Positions 8,070-16,552 of a stretch of DNA of 41,838 nucleotides are shown one piece after another. The notes beneath the pieces were generated by a model. The model was not told the DNA's origin. It made no database searches and saw only the letters and a program-made list of their open reading frames with translations. The stretch lies in contig JAEZPG010000094.1 in NCBI GenBank assembly GCA_023413555.1, positions 1 through 41,838 on the forward strand, given 5' to 3'. The stretch comes from Bacillota bacterium (GTDB lineage: Bacteria > Bacillota > Clostridia > Lachnospirales > Lachnospiraceae). Both the position numbers and the translations under genes were made by a program. Numbering within the stretch: position 1 is the stretch's first letter; each line of letters starts with the position of its first letter.

Positions 8070-9179
8070 CTATAGGTCTGTAAAATTAACCAAATTCCAA
8101 AGCTTAGCATCCTGAGTAATCTTATAATCGCCAGACCAAACCTTATATTTTGCTACAAAGATAGTGTCTCTTTGTTTTTCAATGATTTCTTCCTTTTTCT
8201 GAGCTGTAGCATCCTCATCAAAATCACTGATTAATTTAAGAATCACATAACCTTCTTGGGTTTCAATAACCGGGCTGATATCTCCCTCCTTTAAAGAAAA
8301 CGCAGTGGTCTCAATTTCAGGGTTGTCCCCTTTACCAAGAGTAAGATTCACATAGGCAGCATCTGTATTGGAGTTGGCAAACTTTTCAAAGTCATCTGTC
8401 TCTAATGCTTTCTCATGCATTGTGTCCGCCCTCTTCTTCGCAGTCTTTTTCTCGGTCTCATTGAGCGCTATTTTTGTGCCATTCTTGTCTTCCCCATTGG
8501 TCATAACCATAAGCATCTGCAGTTTAATCTGCTTGGCTTCTTCATTACTAATATCTGTGTTTACTTCATTGGTGGTGACTGTATACACCTTATCAGCCAG
8601 ATAATTATCCTCTAATACATGTCTCACTACATCCTGGGTAATACCATACTTCTTCTGGTCACTCTCTGTGACTTTCTCCAAATATTCTACCACCTGTGTC
8701 TGCACTTCATCCTTTTCACTATCCTCTAAGGCAATACCTAACTTCTTCGCCTCCTGTACCACTACTTTTATCTTAGTAATCTCACTTAATAATTCTTCTT
8801 TTGCCATATCAGAAAAAGTTTTACCATCTTCTATGGTAAAATTCCATACATCTGCTCCCAGACTAGGTTCATACTTATTCTTAATCTGAAGCTGATAGAT
8901 AAGAAGTTCTCGATACGTCACCTCTGTCTTGCCTACTGTTAACACTACATCATCCAATTGTATTCCCTTCTTTTGATCTGCTGTCGCGGGACTTGCTGTT
9001 GGACTCGTCTTGCCGGATGCAGCAGGGCTTGCCTGATTACTAGTGGATGGGCTTACTGATTGCTCCGGGGTTTTGCTTTCAGAAGGTTTATTATCACCAT
9101 TACATGCGGTCATCATAGCAGACATTAAGACAGCTGTCACACTACCTACTATATATCTTTTCCATGTTTTATTATTCAT
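8070..9179 (-). CDS. PrsA/SurA-like foldase lipoprotein (peptidyl-prolyl isomerase family)
   Basis: Predicted lipoprotein that helps fold secreted proteins outside the membrane. From the ATG at 9179 it has 369 aa. A lipoprotein signal ends in MTAC with the lipidated Cys26. A Ser/Thr/Pro linker follows (SKTPEQSVSPSTSN), then a SurA-N-like helical region (about 70-210), then a PpiC-like region ending FSLKEGDISPVIETQEGYVI. The parvulin core is degenerate: the usual GGDLG segment is replaced by NLTLGKGDNPE, so isomerase activity is uncertain. GGAGG 6 nt before 9179 and the signal peptide fix this start; an open frame extends up to 9245 but has no ribosome site. It lies between mfd and truA, co-oriented. 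Confidence 0.85.
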   Translation of the reverse strand: MNNKTWKRYIVGSVTAVLMSAMMTACNGDNKPSESKTPEQSVSPSTSNQASPAASGKTSPTASPATADQKKGIQLDDVVLTVGKTEVTYRELLIYQLQIKNKYEPSLGADVWNFTIEDGKTFSDMAKEELLSEITKIKVVVQEAKKLGIALEDSEKDEVQTQVVEYLEKVTESDQKKYGITQDVVRHVLEDNYLADKVYTVTTNEVNTDISNEEAKQIKLQMLMVMTNGEDKNGTKIALNETEKKTAKKRADTMHEKALETDDFEKFANSNTDAAYVNLTLGKGDNPEIETTAFSLKEGDISPVIETQEGYVILKLISDFDEDATAQKKEEIIEKQRDTIFVAKYKVWSGDYKITQDAKLWNLVNFTDL

Positions 9180-9247
9180 GTTATCCTCCATACCTAACGA
9201 AATAATGACTACTCTGAGTATATAGCATTCTACATTGGAAGGCAACC

Positions 9248-12200
9248 CTAATTCTCCCTTGGATTGTCTGACTGTCCCAACAAAGGAAGTTTGATTGCAC
9301 CGATGCTTTCTAACACAGACTTCACTAAGTCAAACAATGCCAATGCTTCCATGCGTTCTTGCTTCTTATTCTTTTTGTCCAAATGATAGACAAAGGTAGG
9401 ATGAGTACCCTTTTCCATTGTAAGAATGCCGTGATACTGCTCTAACAGCTTAGGAATCTGTGTAACATCCAGTGGAGCCTGCTCATACATAATCATCTTA
9501 ATCTTATTATTTTTGTATTCCAACTTGGTAACAAAGGCTTTCTTGGCTATGGACTTGATATAGGCAATATTAAGCAGGTTGTTGACTGCTGCTGGCATGT
9601 CGCCAAATCGATCCACAAGTTCCTCCTGCATATCTAAAAACTCATTTTCACTGGATATTTCCGCAATTCGTTTATAGATATCTAACTTTTGATATTCACT
9701 CTTTATATAAGTAGCTGGTATATAAGCGTCGATATCAATATCCACAGAAGTATCGAACATGTCCTCCACAGTAATCTCACCTTTGAGATTCTTAACTGCC
9801 TCATTTAACATCTTGCAATAAAGGTCATATCCTACAGCTTCCATATGACCGTGTTGTCTCTGTCCAAGCAGGTTCCCCGCACCACGAATCTCCAGATCCC
9901 TCATAGCAATCTTAAAACCTGAACCAAGTTCCGTGAATTCTTTAATGGCCTGAAGACGTTTCTCAGCCACCTCCCGTAAGACCTTATCTCTTCGGTACAT
10001 GAGAAATGCGTAACTGCTACGATTGGAACGTCCCACCCGACCTCTAAGCTGATAAAGCTGAGATAATCCCAATCGATCAGCATCATCAATAATCATTGTA
10101 TTTACATTGGAAATATCTAATCCTGTCTCTATAATGGTAGTAGAAACCAGCACATCTATCTCTCCATTGATAAATCCATACATAATATGCTCTAGCTCTC
10201 TCTCACTCATTTGTCCATGTGCAAAAGCTACATTGGCTTCCGGCACCAGTTGTGCGATATGGTTTGCCACATCCTCTATAGTGTTGACACGGTTATACAC
10301 ATAATAAACCTGTCCCTCTCTAGCCAACTCTCTATGAATAGCTTCACGGATTATCTCGTCGTTGTGCTCTAGCACATAGGTCTGAATTGGCATACGATCT
10401 ACTGGAGGCTCCTCTAGTACACTCATATCCCGGATTCCAATAAGACTCATATGCATGGTTCTAGGGATTGGAGTAGCGGATAAGGTCAGTACATCTACGT
10501 CCTTCTTCATCTGCTTAATTCTCTCCTTATGGGTAACCCCAAAACGCTGCTCTTCATCAACAATAAGTAAGCCCAAATTTTTAAATTCAACATCCTTTGA
10601 CAACACTCTATGAGTACCAATGACAATGTCTAAGGTGCCATTTTTTAACCGCTCCAGTATCTTTTTAATCTCTTTTGTAGTACGAAACCGGGACATCATA
10701 TCTACGCTGACAGGAAAATCCATCATTCTCTGAACAAATGTATTGTAATGCTGTTGTGCCAAAATAGTGGTTGGTACCAGAAAGACCACCTGTTTACCGT
10801 CGGAAACTGCTTTAAATGCAGCTCGTATGGCAATTTCTGTCTTGCCATAGCCAACATCTCCACAAATAAGACGATCCATAATCTTGGAGCTTTCCATATC
10901 CTTCTTGGTGTCTTCAATGGCCTGAAGTTGGTCATCTGTTTCCTCATAGGGAAACATCTCCTCAAACTCTCGCTGCCACACTGTATCTGGTCCATACTGG
11001 TAGCCTGCTTTCTGCTGTCTCACTGCATATAACTCCACCAGATCTTTGGCCACAGCTTCTACAGCCGTTTTAACCTTCTTCTTCGTGTTTTTCCACTCCA
11101 GGGAATTCAACTTGTTTAGTTTTGGTGCCTTGGCATCTGCGCCGGCGTATTTTTGCAACACTTCCAGGCCTGTAGCAAGGATATAAAGTACTCCACTGCC
11201 GGCATATTCTATCTTTAGGTAGTCTTTTACGACACCGTCTACTTCTATCTTCTCAATTCCACGATATATCCCCAAACCATGGTTCTCATGTACTACATAA
11301 TCCCCTACATTGAGGTCGGTAAAGCTGTGTACTCGATTTCCCTCATAGCTCTTCTTTCTCTTTAATTTTTTCGCCTTCTTGGAACCAAAGATATCACTTT
11401 CCGAAATGATTACAAACTTAATCAACGAGTATTCAAAACCCTTGTGAAGAGGACCTGAAGCCACAAAGACCTCCCCAGGCTGCACCGCTCTGGTAAAGTC
11501 CTCACTATAGAAGGCATTTAGATCAAATTCCAACAAATCTTGACTTAATCTCTTTGCTCGACTCTTAGAACTGGAAATCAGGATAATACGATATTTACGC
11601 TCCTTCCAAGCCTTCAAGTCCTTTACCAACATATCAAAGTTCTTATTATAGGGGCTGACCGATTTTACTGTCAGCGCATACTTTCTCTGCACTGCAATAG
11701 TAGTTATTTTCTGGTCCATGGTGCTAAGAAGCACTGCCTTTTGTTGAGCCAGCTTGACACAAAGTTCCTTATAAGAGTAAATGGCATCGGCCTGGCTTGG
11801 AAGAATATACCCGGTTTCCAATCGACCTGCCATACCTTCTCTAAATTCAAGTTCCACCGCGCCAGCCCGTTCATCCATTCGAGTTGGCTCATCGATAAAG
11901 AAAATGGCGTTTTCTCTTGTAAAATAATCAAAAAATGAAACTGTCCTCTCATAAAAATAAGGAACAAAGCTGTCTATGGCAACTGAACCGTTATACTCAC
12001 TGATTCGCTCTAAGAAATCATTTACTATCTCTTTAATTCTTCTGGCTTCATCTAACTTCTTGTCATTTTTTAAGCTATTAGTATACTTCTCAAACTCCTC
12101 CTCAATCTTCTTCTTTCCCTTCGCCACCATAAGCGGCGTAAAAATAAACTCTGTAGCAGGATAGATATTGAGCTGGTCCACATTTTCAATGGAACGCTGG

Positions 12201-12823
12201 CTTTCCACATCAAAAGAACGAATGGTATCCACCTCATCATCCCAGAACTCAATTCGATAAGGGACTTCCTCCGTCATAGGAAATACATCTAAGATTCCAC
12301 CACGAACAGCGAACTGTCCCGGCGTCTCCACCTGTACACTTCGCTCGTAGCCCAAAAGTACCAATTGCTGGATTAATTGATCAAATTTATATTCCTTGGC
12401 AACCTCTATGATTAACACCCTACTCTTAATTTGCTCTAAGGGTAAGATCCGATCCATTGCGCCATCTATTGTCATAATGATGGTGGCAGGCTCATTTTGC
12501 ATGAGTTTCTTTAAGACCATCAATCGTTCTCTTACGATTGCATGTCCGTGAATATCAGCACTGTAGAAAATAATATCCTTGGATGGGTATAGATATACAT
12601 TCTTTTCATATAGCCGAAAATCCTCATAGATTTCCTTTGCCTTTAATTCATTATAAGTAACAATGACCTTGAACTGACTTCCTTCCCCGATTCCCGCCAT
12701 AAGATGACACTTTTGGGAATCGATACAGCCTGTTAATTGTACCGGTGTCAGCTCCAGTTTTAGATCATGGTCCAACTCCATATATTCATTTAATTCTTTT
12801 AAAGGGTAGAAAAAAGTATTCAT
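9248..12823 (-). CDS. mfd: Transcription-repair coupling factor Mfd
   Basis: ATP-driven translocase that removes stalled RNA polymerase and recruits UvrA to DNA damage. It has 1191 aa, about the usual size. A UvrB-like module occupies about 1-350, and an RNA-polymerase-interacting domain begins near residue 500 (LNVGDYVVHENHGLGIYRG). The RecG-like motor (about 600-970) has Walker A GDVGYGKTE (near 655) and the DEEQ box (near 756), plus SATPIPRTMHMSL and QLRGRVGR. The C-terminal TRCF domain follows. GGAGG precedes the ATG by 4 nt. It starts 28 bp after pth and ends 68 bp before the foldase ATG, as in a pth-mfd-prsA operon. Confidence 0.97.
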   Translation of the reverse strand: MNTFFYPLKELNEYMELDHDLKLELTPVQLTGCIDSQKCHLMAGIGEGSQFKVIVTYNELKAKEIYEDFRLYEKNVYLYPSKDIIFYSADIHGHAIVRERLMVLKKLMQNEPATIIMTIDGAMDRILPLEQIKSRVLIIEVAKEYKFDQLIQQLVLLGYERSVQVETPGQFAVRGGILDVFPMTEEVPYRIEFWDDEVDTIRSFDVESQRSIENVDQLNIYPATEFIFTPLMVAKGKKKIEEEFEKYTNSLKNDKKLDEARRIKEIVNDFLERISEYNGSVAIDSFVPYFYERTVSFFDYFTRENAIFFIDEPTRMDERAGAVELEFREGMAGRLETGYILPSQADAIYSYKELCVKLAQQKAVLLSTMDQKITTIAVQRKYALTVKSVSPYNKNFDMLVKDLKAWKERKYRIILISSSKSRAKRLSQDLLEFDLNAFYSEDFTRAVQPGEVFVASGPLHKGFEYSLIKFVIISESDIFGSKKAKKLKRKKSYEGNRVHSFTDLNVGDYVVHENHGLGIYRGIEKIEVDGVVKDYLKIEYAGSGVLYILATGLEVLQKYAGADAKAPKLNKLNSLEWKNTKKKVKTAVEAVAKDLVELYAVRQQKAGYQYGPDTVWQREFEEMFPYEETDDQLQAIEDTKKDMESSKIMDRLICGDVGYGKTEIAIRAAFKAVSDGKQVVFLVPTTILAQQHYNTFVQRMMDFPVSVDMMSRFRTTKEIKKILERLKNGTLDIVIGTHRVLSKDVEFKNLGLLIVDEEQRFGVTHKERIKQMKKDVDVLTLSATPIPRTMHMSLIGIRDMSVLEEPPVDRMPIQTYVLEHNDEIIREAIHRELAREGQVYYVYNRVNTIEDVANHIAQLVPEANVAFAHGQMSERELEHIMYGFINGEIDVLVSTTIIETGLDISNVNTMIIDDADRLGLSQLYQLRGRVGRSNRSSYAFLMYRRDKVLREVAEKRLQAIKEFTELGSGFKIAMRDLEIRGAGNLLGQRQHGHMEAVGYDLYCKMLNEAVKNLKGEITVEDMFDTSVDIDIDAYIPATYIKSEYQKLDIYKRIAEISSENEFLDMQEELVDRFGDMPAAVNNLLNIAYIKSIAKKAFVTKLEYKNNKIKMIMYEQAPLDVTQIPKLLEQYHGILTMEKGTHPTFVYHLDKKNKKQERMEALALFDLVKSVLESIGAIKLPLLGQSDNPREN

Positions 12824-12851
12824 GGTTCCTCCAAACGCAGATAAAGTGCTG

Positions 12852-13418
12852 CTAAGCCTTTTTATTAAATTGGTTCATGGCGACGTCTACATCCTCTGTG
12901 ATAATGTGCTTTACCGCCAAAGCTACTTTTTTTCTGGTATCGTTAATCACCTCTTGATCTTCCTTTGAAAAATGTCCGGTGACATAATCCGCCAAATCCC
13001 AACCTACAGGCTTATCACCAACGCCCACTTTGATTCTGATAAATTCCTGGCTGCCTAAATGTGCAATGATATTCTTCATACCATTATGACCACCAGCACT
13101 ACCCTTCTTACGAATACGCAACTGACCTACATCCAGACTGATATCATCGTAAATGACAATTAGCTCTTCCTCTGTAATCTTATAAAAGTCAACCAGCGGT
13201 CTCACACTTTCTCCGCTTAGGTTCATATAGGTTTGTGGCATGGCAAGAAGCACCTTCTGCCCTTCAATATACCCAGTGCCACAGACTGCCTTATGCTTGA
13301 TATAATCCATCTTAATATTATATTCTTCCGCAATGCGGGTAATGCAATCAAATCCTACATTATGTCTTGTGTGCTCATAACGAAGACCCGGATTACCTAA
13401 TCCTACAATAATATACAT
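12852..13418 (-). CDS. pth: Peptidyl-tRNA hydrolase
   Basis: Releases tRNA from peptidyl-tRNAs that drop off ribosomes. It has 188 aa, normal for the family. Conserved residues are visible: GLGNPG with Asn9, the catalytic His19 in RHNVGFD, MPQTYMNLSG with Asn66, IYDDISLDVG with Asp92, and GGHNGMKN with Asn112. The ATG at 13418 has GAGG about 8 nt upstream. It is the first gene of the operon continuing to mfd, the foldase and truA. A promoter and a strong 5' hairpin lie just upstream. Confidence 0.97.
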   Translation of the reverse strand: MYIIVGLGNPGLRYEHTRHNVGFDCITRIAEEYNIKMDYIKHKAVCGTGYIEGQKVLLAMPQTYMNLSGESVRPLVDFYKITEEELIVIYDDISLDVGQLRIRKKGSAGGHNGMKNIIAHLGSQEFIRIKVGVGDKPVGWDLADYVTGHFSKEDQEVINDTRKKVALAVKHIITEDVDVAMNQFNKKA

Positions 13419-13455
13419 TACTTTATCCTCATTTCATGAAATCTTCTATAATACG

Positions 13456-13493
13456 CAAACAGGGTCCACCGTAGACCTACGCTGGACTGTTTG
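13456..13493 (-). promoter_or_regulatory. Strong hairpin in the pth leader
   Basis: CAAACAG (13456-13462) pairs with CTGTTTG (13487-13493), TCCA with TGGA, and CGTAG with CTACG, with only a GG bulge and one mismatch. It would begin a few nt after the transcription start predicted from 13504-13532. It lacks a U-tract, so it is not a typical terminator. Confidence 0.5.
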
Positions 13494-13503
13494 TACCTAT
13501 TTT

Positions 13504-13532
13504 ATTGTACCCCTTTTTAAAAAAAGATACAA
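13504..13532 (-). promoter_or_regulatory. Candidate promoter of the pth-mfd operon
   Basis: Minus strand: TTGTAT (13532-13527), 17 nt, TACAAT (13509-13504). The -10 matches 5 of 6, the -35 only 3 of 6. Confidence 0.35.
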
Positions 13533-13599
13533 TGATGTATTATATTTACTTGTTATGTATTTTATGTATTCCTGTTAGCATATATCCTGCTTTTATTAT

Positions 13600-14736
13600 T
13601 TAATACCAACCCTTGGTTAAATCCTTTAATACTTCATAATTATACTGAGCGAATTCAGATTGCTGCGACATTCTAAGTTCACAATCTTGAGTACTTAGTA
13701 ACAGGACACTATTCTTCATGTAATTCTCCAATGGTTTCATCCATTCCTTAAACAAGGCTTTGTCATAAGTATAGGAAAAGCCAAATGTGAAGGAACTGCC
13801 TTCTGTCTGAATAACCTCTCCCTTGTTAGTAAGCCGATAAATTCGGTAGCTACAGCCACCCTCATCATCTCTGCTATCCTTAAGAAAGCTCATTAAAAAT
13901 GGGCCTAAGTCATCTTTACCATAATAGATATTATTCCAGCCGGGTCTTGAATAATGAGCCATTTCGTTATAAAGAATCTTTCCCTTATGATCTTTTAGTA
14001 AGACAAATCCACTGTCTCCATCCCCTGCATTCCCTGTATAGACCTCTAATGACATATCTTCAGGCCAGACAGAAGAAGAGATCTGGGTACGATAAGTAAG
14101 TTTATAATACTCTTCTAACACATTGTCTCCTATTGTTTCCTTCCACAACTCATAATCATCCCAATTTCTTGGCATCAGATAGTATATTCCATATTGATTG
14201 TACTTGCTTAAAAGTTTGATGGAAGTTATTTGTCCTTTATGATTGCGTGTCATGGCACATTCACTAGATAGATTCTGATTGTCCTTAGATGTAGCAATAT
14301 AATCTGCAAGTTCCTTAAACGTAACCTCCTCAAAGGAAAGAGTGGACATGTTCTGATTCACCATATATCTGCAGTTCTTCGCAATTGGAATTGGTTTCTC
14401 CTCCTCATACTGATCCTCAATGGAATAAGATTTAATAAACTTACCATCCTTAGAAATCGAATGAATGCTGATAATAGTCTCGGAAGCGGCAATGGACTGA
14501 GCCTTAGGTGATTGTGTTGGCTTGACGGTCTCAGTTGACTTTACGATCTCAATAGACTTTTTGGTCTTTGCTGGCTCCGTATGTAACACTTTTACATTGG
14601 ATTTTCTCTGCTTATTAGCTTGTTTCACCGTATTGTCAGCTTCTACCTTACGATTTACTCCTAAAAAAATTACACAAGCAAAAACTACAATTATCCCTGT
14701 AATACTCACCCAAAATCCTGCTTTCTTATACTTCAT
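13600..14736 (-). pseudogene. C-terminal membrane and sensor portion of a broken BlaR1-like (M56) protein; still an open frame
   Basis: This 378-residue frame starts with KYKKAGFWVSITGIIVVF and continues through a membrane helix (about 7-28) to a Lys/Thr/Ser-rich linker and an extracellular domain containing VYTGNAGDGDSGFVLL and STQDCELRMSQQ. The preceding codons (from a TTG at 14757) read GRIKKIM. The series GRIK-N-N/K-Y/W-KKP-x-FW plus a helix is, from my knowledge of the family, the segment that follows the zinc-peptidase domain in M56/BlaR1 proteins of Clostridia. The peptidase part lies just upstream and is destroyed (14762-14946). The ATG at 14736 has GGGGAGG 12 nt upstream, so the piece could still be made as a membrane-anchored outer domain, but no function can be assigned. 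It could alternatively be read as a hypothetical membrane protein. Confidence 0.65.
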
Positions 14737-14761
14737 AATCTTCTTTATCCTCCCCAAAATA

Positions 14762-14946
14762 CTAGTTTCCCCAAAGAATAAGGGTATTGAAATAGGCCTT
14801 TCTATGCTCTATATCAGCATTGCTTAGAGTCATCTCATCACAGGACGCCTCCATATCTTTTTCCATTAAGTGATAGGCTAACCATACCAGAGGGTTATAT
14901 GTGTATATTCATGGGCCAGACAGAAGTCAGTTGCTTCACCCTCCTC
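14762..14946 (-). pseudogene. BlaR1-like M56 zinc-peptidase remnant with deletions
   Basis: One frame reads FCLAHEYTHI (14924-14896), the HExxH zinc site of M56 peptidases. Overlapping it in another frame is NPLVWLAYHLMEKDMEASCD (from 14896), then EMTLSNADIEHRKAYFNTLI, ending at a TAG (14764-14762). In intact BlaR1-family proteins these two blocks are joined by roughly 20 residues, so a small deletion has fused them out of frame. The membrane helices that should precede HExxH are missing; only about 25 nt separate the BlaI stop from HEYTH. The rest of the protein continues as the open frame at 13600-14736. Confidence 0.75.
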
Positions 14947-14950
14947 ACTA

Positions 14951-15139
14951 TTACTGTTTAAAGCAATCAATATACTTCTGCAGTTCCTCTGCCTCTTTCT
15001 CTGATATCTTTCTTCCCCCAAAAAATGTAGTCAAAAACTTTACTAACTCTGGAGAAGATATGGGCTCATGCTCTCAGATAATATCTGCAAATTTGGCTTC
15101 TGTCTCCATCAACCGATACTCCTTCAAATTGCACTTAGT
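14951..15139 (-). pseudogene. BlaI/MecI-type repressor remnant: in-frame stop and internal deletion
   Basis: The minus frame reads EYRLMETEAKFADII, then TGA (15076-15074) where the family has TGG (Trp), then EHEPISSPELVK, then directly FLTTFFGGRKISEKEAEEL and KYIDCFKQ, stop at 14953-14951. The first blocks are the winged-helix start of a BlaI repressor and the last is its C-terminal dimerisation helix region. The middle (about 70-80 residues, including the recognition helix) is missing. The BlaI-then-BlaR1 order matches intact operons of this class. Confidence 0.75.
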
Positions 15140-15174
15140 CTATTCTTTATAGACCAGTATGTCAATATAAAATC

Positions 15175-15221
15175 AAAGATGGTGAAAACAGCATGCAAAC
15201 TCGCTAATTTTCACCATCTTT
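15175..15221 (-). terminator. Terminator of spoIIID, symmetric
   Basis: A perfect 14-bp stem (AAAGATGGTGAAAA, 15175-15188, with its complement 15208-15221) and a 19-nt loop. On the minus strand it is followed by GATTTTATATT; on the plus by a T run, so it may work both ways. It lies 36 bp past the spoIIID stop. Confidence 0.75.
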
Positions 15222-15257
15222 TTTAAATAAGCCATATTCATATGCTTTTCTATAGTA

Positions 15258-15524
15258 TTAATAGGTCTGATACTGGTTTTTATGAAGGTATTTTTCCTTA
15301 GTTGCTAACCCGCCGCGAATATGACGCTCGGATTTATTCAGGTCTAACACAACTCTAGCCCGGTCAGCTAAAGAGGGGTTAATTTGAATTAAACGCTCTG
15401 TCACATCTTTATGTACAGTGCTTTTACTAATTCCGAATTTTTTTGCTGTCTGCCTTACAGTAGCATTATATTCGATAATATAGTTAGCAATGTCAACAGC
15501 ACGTTCTTCTATGTATCCCTTCAA
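15258..15524 (-). CDS. spoIIID: Sporulation transcription factor SpoIIID
   Basis: Small mother-cell regulator that modulates sigma-E genes and prepares the switch to sigma-K. The 88-aa protein matches the family along its length: MKGYIEERAVDIANYIIEY, a helix-turn-helix TAKKFGISKSTVHKDVTERL (about 25-44), INPSLADRARVVLDLNKSER, and HIRGGLATKEKY. The start is TTG at 15524 with AGGGGG 7 nt upstream; no ATG fits the conserved N-terminus. A sigma-E promoter lies 31 bp upstream and a strong terminator follows, so the gene is monocistronic. Confidence 0.96.
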   Translation of the reverse strand: MKGYIEERAVDIANYIIEYNATVRQTAKKFGISKSTVHKDVTERLIQINPSLADRARVVLDLNKSERHIRGGLATKEKYLHKNQYQTY

Positions 15525-15554
15525 GAGAAATCCCCCTACGATACTTGTTTTTAC

Positions 15555-15583
15555 ATTGTATGCAGGGGGAAGAATTCCTATGC
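15555..15583 (-). promoter_or_regulatory. Sigma-E promoter of spoIIID
   Basis: Minus strand: GCATAGG (15583-15577), 14 nt, CATACAAT (15562-15555). The -10 matches the Bacillus sigma-E consensus CATACANT fully and the -35 begins with GCATA (consensus KMATATT). The predicted start is about 24 nt before the TTG. The spoIIID gene of Bacillus is known to depend on sigma-E. Confidence 0.72.
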
Positions 15584-15647
15584 TACTGTACCTTTATAGT
15601 TTCTTTTCTTATAAGGTAACAGAACAAATCATTTTTTCAATTATTCT

Positions 15648-16475
15648 CTACTTTACCATTTCAACATCATCTAACGTCTTAGCAGTACTCTTTTTTACCT
15701 CTACAAAATATTGTTGGTAATAAGTCTTAGCCAAAGGATCAGGGTTCTCAGGCACCGGACTATAGGTAACAGCAAGCTTCCCAATAAAATCTCCATCTTT
15801 ATCTAATACTTTTGTCACCTGTCTTACCTTTACCTTTTGTTCTTTTCCTATGGTACTTCCTTCTAATAGATATAGAACTTTTGTCTTAAAGAATCCCTTA
15901 GAATACTTCTTAAGCTGTATGTAGAATTTAGTTTTCTTAAAGTCTTTTATCGTACCATAGCCTGCGGCTACATACTTATCACTAGCTTCGTTCATAAAAG
16001 CTTTTAGTTCCGTATACGTTGTAATTGTCTTGGTCCCATAACCTGCCATCCGTAAGTAATCCCTACTACTGGTTATCTTAATAACCTTTGCTGTAATCTT
16101 AATCGGTTTAAACTTCTTTACCGTTACTACACAAGACGCCTTAATCTTCTTATTAGTTGTAGCACTGGCTGTAATCTTGGCTGTTCCTGCCTTTACGGCT
16201 GTTACCAAACCTTTTTCATCCACCGTTGCTACCTTAGGGTTACTGGAGGTCCAAGTGACTGTAACACTGGCATTAGATGGTTTTACCGTTGCTACCTTTA
16301 GTTCAAAGGTTTGGTTCACGTAAATGGACTTATTCTTCACATTTAGCGTAATCTTTGTAGGCTTTGTTGCTTTGTTCACTTTGTTCGGTTTCGCAGAAAC
16401 GAATTCTGTGGAGAACACTACACTAACAAGTAAGACCAACATCAAAAGAACTGAGAAAACTTTCATTTTCTTCAT
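15648..16475 (-). CDS. Secreted protein with a Big_2 (bacterial Ig-like) domain
   Basis: A 275-aa exported protein. The signal peptide runs from MKKMKVF to about FVSA (residue 28). A Big_2 domain follows (about 38-120), with VKPSNASVTVTWTSSNPKVA, TVDEKGLVTAVKAGTAKITA and a final CVVTVK. The C-terminal half (about 125-275) is Lys-rich beta-strand sequence of no family I recognise. No sorting signal or membrane anchor is seen, so it is released or held by charge. The ATG at 16475 is preferred because AAAGGA lies 10 nt upstream; the longer reading from 16493 has no ribosome site. It follows pseG by 77 bp without a clear terminator, so read-through from the pse operon is possible. Function unknown. 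Confidence 0.8.
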   Translation of the reverse strand: MKKMKVFSVLLMLVLLVSVVFSTEFVSAKPNKVNKATKPTKITLNVKNKSIYVNQTFELKVATVKPSNASVTVTWTSSNPKVATVDEKGLVTAVKAGTAKITASATTNKKIKASCVVTVKKFKPIKITAKVIKITSSRDYLRMAGYGTKTITTYTELKAFMNEASDKYVAAGYGTIKDFKKTKFYIQLKKYSKGFFKTKVLYLLEGSTIGKEQKVKVRQVTKVLDKDGDFIGKLAVTYSPVPENPDPLAKTYYQQYFVEVKKSTAKTLDDVEMVK

Positions 16476-16552
16476 ACAAGCGCATCCTTTCATTCTAAGT
16501 TATGTATTTTTCGCTTCTGTATGGTTATACTTTTTTATAAACCATAATTATG

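Noticed and set aside
16521..16545. Imperfect hairpin after pseG (ATGGTT/AACCAT arms) and a TTGACA overlapping the pseG stop
   Set aside because: The stem has a bulge and no U-tract follows; the -35-like TTGACA has no -10 at the right distance. Neither a terminator nor a promoter can be supported.
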